From assembly GCA_900617975.1 (NCBI GenBank), contig UZAE01000355.1, forward strand, positions 1-25,428: a stretch of 25,428 nt of DNA, in the 5' to 3' direction. This DNA comes from Rodentolepis nana. Lineage: Eukaryota; Platyhelminthes; Cestoda; Cyclophyllidea; Hymenolepididae. The notes below the pieces were generated by a model that worked only from the letters and a program-made list of their open reading frames with translations, had not been told where the DNA came from and did not search any database. Positions 21,501-25,428 of this stretch are shown one piece after another. The translations under genes and the position numbers were made by a program. Position 1 is the stretch's first letter; the number at the start of each line of letters is the position of its first letter.

Positions 21501-24500
21501 TGCGCCCAAATACTTACCACATCTGGTTCAGGTACACCGTGGAATTGTCGATGGAGTTTATCTGACAGGAGGTCCAAAAGGAAGTTATTTATATGCCTGG
21601 GATCTTGCAGAGCGGCCTCCATTTCACCGGAGTAGAGGAACATGTGTTGGAAGGAGTCAATGGCAATAATGGGCAAATCGTTCGGTGTCTTACCCATGTG
21701 ATTCAGGGGATGAGAGAAGACATCACCATCAGCAATTAAAGGCACTATTTTTCCTATCAGTGGGGGGAAAAATTGCATCAGTTTATTGATTTAAGTTAAT
21801 GTAGGAACTGGTTCTTTTTCCCATAAACTTCCTATTGCAACACTAATGTACCATAATTTAAACGACAGTAGCTTCAAAAAGCATTAAAGAATGAATAATT
21901 CACCAATGATACGATTTAGTAAAAACATTACCTTCAAAAATCAATAAAAAACTATGGTAAAAAACAGTTCCATATTTTTTTATTTCAGAAATTTTATAAC
22001 TTTCAATTTCTACAGGCCATGAATATTAAACGCGTTAATTTTTCTCTTAAGCACAGTGAACTTACAGATTAACAAATGCGCCACGAAATTGTGCAATTTT
22101 AATACAAATTCTAAAGTGAAATTCTCAATTTACAACATTTAAGGCAAAATCGAGCTAACGTTAGTGTTACATCCTACACCAACTTTTCGTCCCTTACGAG
22201 AACCAAAATAAGTAGGCCCTTTTAGCCAAAGGGAAAATCACATGACTACTAATAGGGCATTTAAGTAGGAGGATATAGCTCACATACTGCTATAATTGGT
22301 TAAATGTTGTTCCATTAGAGTAGTGAAACGATGAATGTAGGAAGTCGAGCCATTGTCCTTATCCCCAGGAGGATAGAAGAGAATGAGTAAAGGAAGACGG
22401 GGTTCAGTGATCTCCTCGGCATTGGTGAAAGTCAACTCTCGAACGTAGGGAGTGCAGACTTCGTCAGCCCATTCAAGAAGTTTGTGTAAGTCAGTTAAAA
22501 TCTCTTGAGGAGGATATTTCTCAGTAAGCGTTGCCGATTGTTGCTCGTTATGTTCGTCTGATTGCTTCTGGTGATCCATTTTAGCATCTAAAGTCTATTT
22601 AATTGGTAAAAAAATCAATTGGCATAATTTGACTGTGTGTAGGCATTATGTGATAGCAAAGTGCCCAGCCAAAGTTCAATGCATTAATGTACGACTAATG
22701 GACAGAGCAGTTAAAACTGTAAAAAATCAATCGGCCATCATAGCTGATGACGGAATTTGAGTCCCTTACTAGAGAGGTTCCAATATCCCACTACCTATCG
22801 TAGGCAAGTGTGTTTGGTAAACAGGACTTTTTTTACATTTTTGTTTAATTGAAACGTCCACATTTCACCTTCAATGAAAACAAATTAACTTGCCCCAACA
22901 AACCACTAGAATTCACCAATGGATAATCATCTCTTATATATCATCGGCACCAGGTAAATGCAGGTGATGATAGCCTAATTCTTTGCACAGAAGCATGTTA
23001 AAACTGGAAATGAAAATGGTTAAAGAAACACCGTGTCTCGCTCAGTGTCAATGTGAATGACTATTCTAATCAATACATTAGAGCTACTATGAGGAAATCG
23101 CTTTGTTTACAAAGAGACGCTTGTGCCCAGACACAGGGGAAAGACAAATTGACCAAGTTTGCCTATGAAAAATGGATTTCGTTTTATTGTCAAGAGTGAG
23201 AATATAAACACGAAAGAAGACAAAGAACACGTTTTTCTTTGAAACGGCTTGAAAGCCTGCAAGAATATTAATAGACCCCCATTACCTTCCAAAAACTGTT
23301 CTAGAATTAAATTTGCAAATTCAACCACATCCACCATCTTCACCAGACTTCACCTCATCATCCCCTTGTAAATTTCGAGGTATATCTGAAACCGCCTTTT
23401 TAGGGGGATACCGAAAAAGTAAATGACTGTGGGATTTCTAGTAAATAGTACCATACGTATTGTTAAAAACTAATTAAAATGTTTTTTAGTGGCCCCCCTA
23501 AAATAAAACCACCCAAATTGAGCCCAAATTAGAAAAAAAAGAAGAGGCAGGTATTCATCAAAATATAGAATTTTAATGGCGTTAGTAAAACTACTACCAA
23601 TGAAATCATGCGGTACATGGGGCCCACTTTGTGCTTTCAGGTAGATTATGATAATACCATGACAACGCTTTGCTTGGGGCCTTTATACTAGCGAAACACC
23701 ACTTTCACACAACAAAGACGGGCATACTTACCGGGTTTAGTACGAATTTGACCTCCGAGATTCCTTTAGCATTACTAAAATTGGAACAAAAAAGAGTCCC
23801 CATAAGCACATGGAGATAATAATAGTAACAATAATAAGATAAGAAATTATCCATTTTGATTCAATCGGTCTAAGCAACGCAGGTATTCGGGGTAATTCTT
23901 GATGAAAAAACAAACACGCCAGAGTAAGAGTAGAGGGAAAGATGTGAAAATACTTAATATGCAGAACCTGATTCAGGTGTAGAGAGGTCAGAGGAAAAGT
24001 AGCCTAAAATAATGAAACATGTTTCAACATTTTCCAGGAAATTTAAGGCCATCAAGGATTTTACTTAAGGCATATTAATTTAAAAGTTTGCTTAAAATTA
24101 AATCACATCGTGAACCTGAAGAAAGTATTCGCGTCATTTTTAAGACCTAACATTGGGACATTCAAAATCATTGCAATCAATTTAATTATAGTAAAATGGG
24201 GATCTTTTTTTATTAATATACGTAAGAAATATTTTAATGCAAGTAGAAGATTTCAGCTTTAATATTTGGAAAAGAATCACATCTTGAGAATATCTTACCT
24301 ATTATATACATACACGCACACAACCTAAGATTCATTTTTCGAAACTTTCGTAAAAAAGGCACTTCATACCTAATTTAGATCAACTAGAATCGATGACAGT
24401 GCGCTTCAATCGAAAGGGAGGGGGGAATGCGTCAACTGCACTGACTGACGCAGGACCTTGGAAAGTACAATTTCACAAAAGCTCCAGCACATTTGCGAGA

Positions 24501-24792
24501 GAAAATGAACACATGACAGAGCATCAGTTAAGGCCGATGGATTAGAGAACCCACCTCGTCTTTATAGAGAAAGTAATTATTTTTTAAAATAAAAACGTTG
24601 TCTAAATGGATGGAATTCCTGACATTATTGAATATCGGCTTTAACGACCACTTACTCCTCAATTCCATAGCATGAGCAATCGGTTAAATGATGAGCCATC
24701 TTGAAGAATGTATCGTATGTTGGATTGTCACGAGAAAAGGCTGGAAAAGTACCGACCATATTCCGTTTCGTCTTCAAGCCAGTAAGAGGAAC
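18512..24792 (-). CDS. ERP44: ERp44 (thioredoxin-domain ER chaperone), C-terminal two thirds, multi-exon, 5' part outside window
   Basis: ERp44 is a PDI-family protein cycling between ER and cis-Golgi. It retains Ero1 and unassembled secretory proteins through mixed disulfides and is itself returned by a C-terminal KDEL-type signal. Seen here on the minus strand are exons 24656-24792, 23732-23774, 22288-22594, 21518-21753, 18652-18681 and 18512-18577, all in compatible phase with GT-AG junctions. Together they encode about 270 residues matching the b and b' domains and tail of vertebrate ERp44 (recalled, not searched). Markers are KRNMVGTF, VCTPYVRELTF, DLPIIAIDSFQHMFLY, DKLHRQFH and the terminal PSRNRYTLLKDEL. 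The first thioredoxin domain with its CRFS active site should lie right of 25428. No intact reading frame breaks are seen, so it is probably functional. Retroposon copies lie in two introns. Identity is secure; the linker exon set is not. Confidence 0.93.
18652..18681 (-). CDS. ERP44: ERp44 linker microexon (30 nt, NDDGDKEAPR)
   Basis: 30 nt, phase 0 at both ends. The acceptor is very strong (TAATTATTTTTATTTTCAG); the donor CACGG|GTACTTTT is weaker. It encodes NDDGDKEAPR. Joined to the last exon it reads EAPRESVFKLLIPS, comparable to vertebrate SSPPESSFQKLAPS. The intron to the last exon is 74 nt. Confidence 0.6.
19041..19079 (-). CDS. ERP44: Candidate ERp44 linker microexon (39 nt, RKESVDYYPKGLE)
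   Basis: 39 nt, phase 0 at both ends. The acceptor follows a T-rich tract (TTTTTATTTTTCATC, then ATATAG) and the donor is CTTGAG|GTAGAAAAT. It encodes RKESVDYYPKGLE, hydrophilic and linker-like, with a higher GC content than its surroundings. Supported by phase and splice sites only. Confidence 0.35.
19192..19206 (-). CDS. ERP44: Candidate ERp44 linker microexon (15 nt, EVGHL)
   Basis: 15 nt with strong sites on both sides: acceptor ATATTTGTTATTTTAG and donor CTC|GTAAGTTTA. Phase 0 at both ends, encoding EVGHL. The splice sites are better than those of several certain exons, but no protein homology can be judged from five residues. Confidence 0.35.
19250..19276 (-). CDS. ERP44: Candidate ERp44 linker microexon (27 nt, TFSSIKKTT)
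   Basis: 27 nt with acceptor ATGTTATTCAG and donor ACG|GTATATTTT, phase 0 at both ends. It lies only 43 bases upstream of the next candidate microexon. The acceptor's pyrimidine tract is weak and there is no homology support, so this is the weakest of the series. Confidence 0.18.
19894..19917 (-). CDS. ERP44: Candidate ERp44 linker microexon (24 nt, EKTPVPQQ)
   Basis: 24 nt between a good acceptor (TTCTGTTTATAG) and a good donor (CAACAG|GTAGGTCT). It is phase 0 at both ends, so it inserts eight residues, EKTPVPQQ, between GVPEPDV and the following tail exons. Vertebrate ERp44 has a Pro/Glu/Gln-rich linker at the same place. Inference only: the match is in composition, and so short a sequence can arise by chance. 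Confidence 0.45.
20555..20572 (+). repeat. (CCA)6 microsatellite
   Basis: Six perfect CCA units directly before retroposon copy 3, in an ERp44 intron. Confidence 0.97.
20575..20715 (+). mobile_element. Retroposon copy 3, 3'-truncated
   Basis: 141 bp matching the 5' portion of copies 2 and 4 (GGGTGTGTGATAGACTTACC, then CTGGGCAACGTATACTC, then CTTCTCACTTCAAACTACC). It stops before the C/T-rich middle. No target duplication is seen. Loss of the 3' end is unusual for target-primed insertion, so a later deletion is likely. It lies in the ERp44 intron between 19917 and 21518, antisense to the gene, immediately after a (CCA)6 microsatellite. Confidence 0.9.
21518..21753 (-). CDS. ERP44: ERp44 exon (b' domain)
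   Basis: 236 nt. The acceptor is TTTTCCCCCCACTGATAG and the donor GATGTG|GTAAGTATT. Two bases complete an Arg codon, then 78 codons follow, ending in phase 0. It encodes KIVPLIADGDVFSHPLNHMGKT, DLPIIAIDSFQHMFLY and DKLHRQFHGVPEPDV. This is the best-conserved block of ERp44. The paired histidines of HPLNH align with HPLLH of vertebrate ERp44, in the region I recall as carrying its zinc/pH-sensing histidines. Longer frames on either strand here are shadows of this exon. Confidence 0.95.
21754..22287. other. ERP44: ERp44 intron
   Basis: Intron of 534 bp between b' exons, from donor GTATGTGAG to acceptor CCCCCCACTGATAG. Nothing else seen. Confidence 0.85.
22288..22594 (-). CDS. ERP44: ERp44 exon (end of b domain, start of b' domain)
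   Basis: 307 nt, entering in phase 0 at TTAAATAG|ACTTTAG and leaving in phase 1 at AGCA|GTATGTGAG. It encodes about 102 residues. The first roughly 30 (KMDHQKQSDEHNEQQ and following) are a hydrophilic insert I do not recall from vertebrate ERp44. Then come ILTDLHKLLEWADEVC and TPYVRELTFTNAEEIT, close to vertebrate WIQDKCVPLVREITFENGEEL, and LPLLILFYPPGDKDNG. A second AG seven bases downstream (start 22587) would give phase 1, so tandem acceptor use is possible. The internal ATG at 22579 is not the gene start. Confidence 0.93.
22595..23731. other. ERP44: ERp44 intron with a possible alternative exon
   Basis: AT-rich intron. The only coding-like stretch is minus 23286-23337 (MVDVVEFANLILEQFLE), which has a good donor but a poor acceptor. 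Confidence 0.7.
23732..23774 (-). CDS. ERP44: ERp44 short exon (b domain)
   Basis: 43 nt. The acceptor is CAATTTTAG and the donor CCCG|GTAAGTATG. The first base completes an Asp codon begun in the previous exon, followed by 14 codons, NAKGISEVKFVLNP, ending in phase 0. The combined D-NAKGISEVKFVLNP lines up with vertebrate DVSKPERYSGDNIIYKPP, a beta-strand stretch of the b domain. Short, but supported by exact phase, both splice sites and homology. Confidence 0.88.
23775..24655. other. ERP44: ERp44 intron
   Basis: 881 bp intron between the two b-domain exons. I see nothing else in it. Confidence 0.85.
24656..24792 (-). CDS. ERP44: ERp44 exon (start of b domain)
   Basis: 137 nt, entering in phase 0 and leaving two bases into a codon. 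The acceptor is pyrimidine-rich (TTTTTCACCCCCTCAG) and the donor is GA|GTAAGTGG. It encodes 45 residues beginning VPLTGLKTKRNMVGTFPAF and including MAHHLTDCSCYGIE. This corresponds to the vertebrate segment LDRSKRNIIGYF through HDDCAF at the start of the second thioredoxin-like domain. It is the most 5' exon visible; the intron upstream contains the retroposon at 24839-25159. Confidence 0.92.
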
Positions 24793-24825
24793 CTGAGGGG
24801 GTGAAAAATAGATGTGAATTTACTT

Positions 24826-24838
24826 GACTCAATAAATT
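24826..24838 (+). repeat. Target-site duplication of retroposon copy 4 (left)
   Basis: GACTCAATAAATT, identical to 25160-25172, with different bases on either side. Confidence 0.92.
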
Positions 24839-25159
24839 TTCTGTTATTTAAAATGGAGGGCTTAATGATACTTATCATTAACCCTTTAGCTGACTTCGGG
24901 CTTCACAGAGGGGAGGAACATCAAAGTGAAAAGAAGTGGAGGGAGGGGGGAAAGAAGAGTGATGCACAGATGTAAAAGAGTCAGACACAAAGGTAGAGAA
25001 AAAGGTAAGATGAGTACGATGGAAGTGTGGAATATGACACACAATGGGGTCATGGTTGTTTGAAGTCAGAAGTCAACTGCCGGTCTATAAAACTATTTTG
25101 CCGTATGAAAATACGTTGCCCGAGGCGCACCACGTGGAGGTAAGTCTATTGCACACCCC
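24839..25159 (-). mobile_element. Retroposon copy 4, full 5' end, one tandem unit
   Basis: 321 bp on the minus strand, in the same orientation as ERp44 and inside its intron. It begins GGGGTGTGCAATAGACTTAC and follows the copy 2 body throughout. It ends after one tandem unit (CTAAAGGGTTAATGATAAG, then ATCATTAAGCCCTCC) and a short A-rich tail. A perfect 13 bp duplication, GACTCAATAAATT, flanks it at 24826-24838 and 25160-25172. It is the second independent proof of the element's boundaries. Confidence 0.92.
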
Positions 25160-25172
25160 GACTCAATAAATT
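25160..25172 (+). repeat. Target-site duplication of retroposon copy 4 (right)
   Basis: GACTCAATAAATT, identical to 24826-24838. Confidence 0.92.
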
Positions 25173-25428
25173 AAGATATGCTTTGACTTTAAAACAAATA
25201 TCACAACCATATAAAGAATGAAACCAGTATCAACTAATTACTTTGGCTGAAATACAGAACCAATAAGCATAAACAATTACGCGTTTGGATAAACTAATTC
25301 GGAAGCCTGGATATCGTAGATATAATCTACATCAATCTAGAAGTCAGGGCATCGGAGATTACGATGTAGTTTTTACTCGTCAGAATATTGGCATCCAATT
25401 TTATCCATTATTTAAGCACAAGTTTCCC

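Larger units (their letters stand above)
18682..21517. other. ERP44: ERp44 introns around the linker microexons
   Basis: Apart from the microexon candidates, retroposon copy 3 and the (CCA)6 tract, this is AT-rich intron. A 23-codon open stretch on the minus strand ends at a good donor (AGCT|GTAAGTAAA, near 20984). Its phase does not fit the neighbouring exons. Confidence 0.55.

Noticed and set aside
20711..21517. Minus-strand open stretch KLEQLFFKHNPSFAIIDTS ending at a strong donor near 20984
   Set aside because: Exit phase does not fit the phase-0 exons on either side; length is within chance for this composition.
21295..21669. 124-codon plus-strand frame
   Set aside because: Largely antisense to the conserved ERp44 b' exon; the match to ERp44 is on the minus strand.

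Overview
The window is AT-rich animal DNA with long introns, short exons and GT-AG splice sites, so its genes do not appear as long open reading frames. The ERp44 sequence ends in KDEL and is clearly diverged from vertebrate ERp44. Together with a mariner element and dispersed short retroposons this suggests an invertebrate, probably an arthropod. A finer placement, for example a copepod, would be a guess.

Left third (about 1-7,036, minus strand): the 5' end of a gene whose product starts with a calponin-homology-like segment. The start exon (6,997-7,036) and the second exon (1,243-1,375) are separated by a 5.6 kb intron. The gene continues off the left edge. A complete but decayed mariner transposon (5,284-6,569, plus strand) sits inside this intron, flanked by a TA duplication.

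Middle (about 7,037-18,511): mostly AT-rich DNA in which I recognise no gene. It holds a full-length copy of a short retroposon (8,304-8,787) with a 15 bp target-site duplication.

Right third (18,512-24,792, minus strand): the C-terminal two thirds of an ERp44 (TXNDC4) homologue, a protein-disulfide-isomerase-family chaperone of the early secretory pathway. Four well-supported exons cover the b and b' thioredoxin-like domains. A 66-nt last exon ends in KDEL. A 30-nt microexon, and possibly several more frame-preserving microexons, encode the linker before it. The redox-active first domain lies beyond the right edge.

Repeats: one retroposon family occurs four times (1-93, 8,304-8,787, 20,575-20,715 and 24,839-25,159). 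Two copies have clear target-site duplications. The three copies that keep the 5' end carry an intact GTAAGT splice donor on the antisense strand. I see no CRISPR array, rRNA or convincing tRNA. No new multi-gene system is evident. The most interesting material is the retroposon family with its built-in antisense donor and the microexon-rich tail of ERp44.
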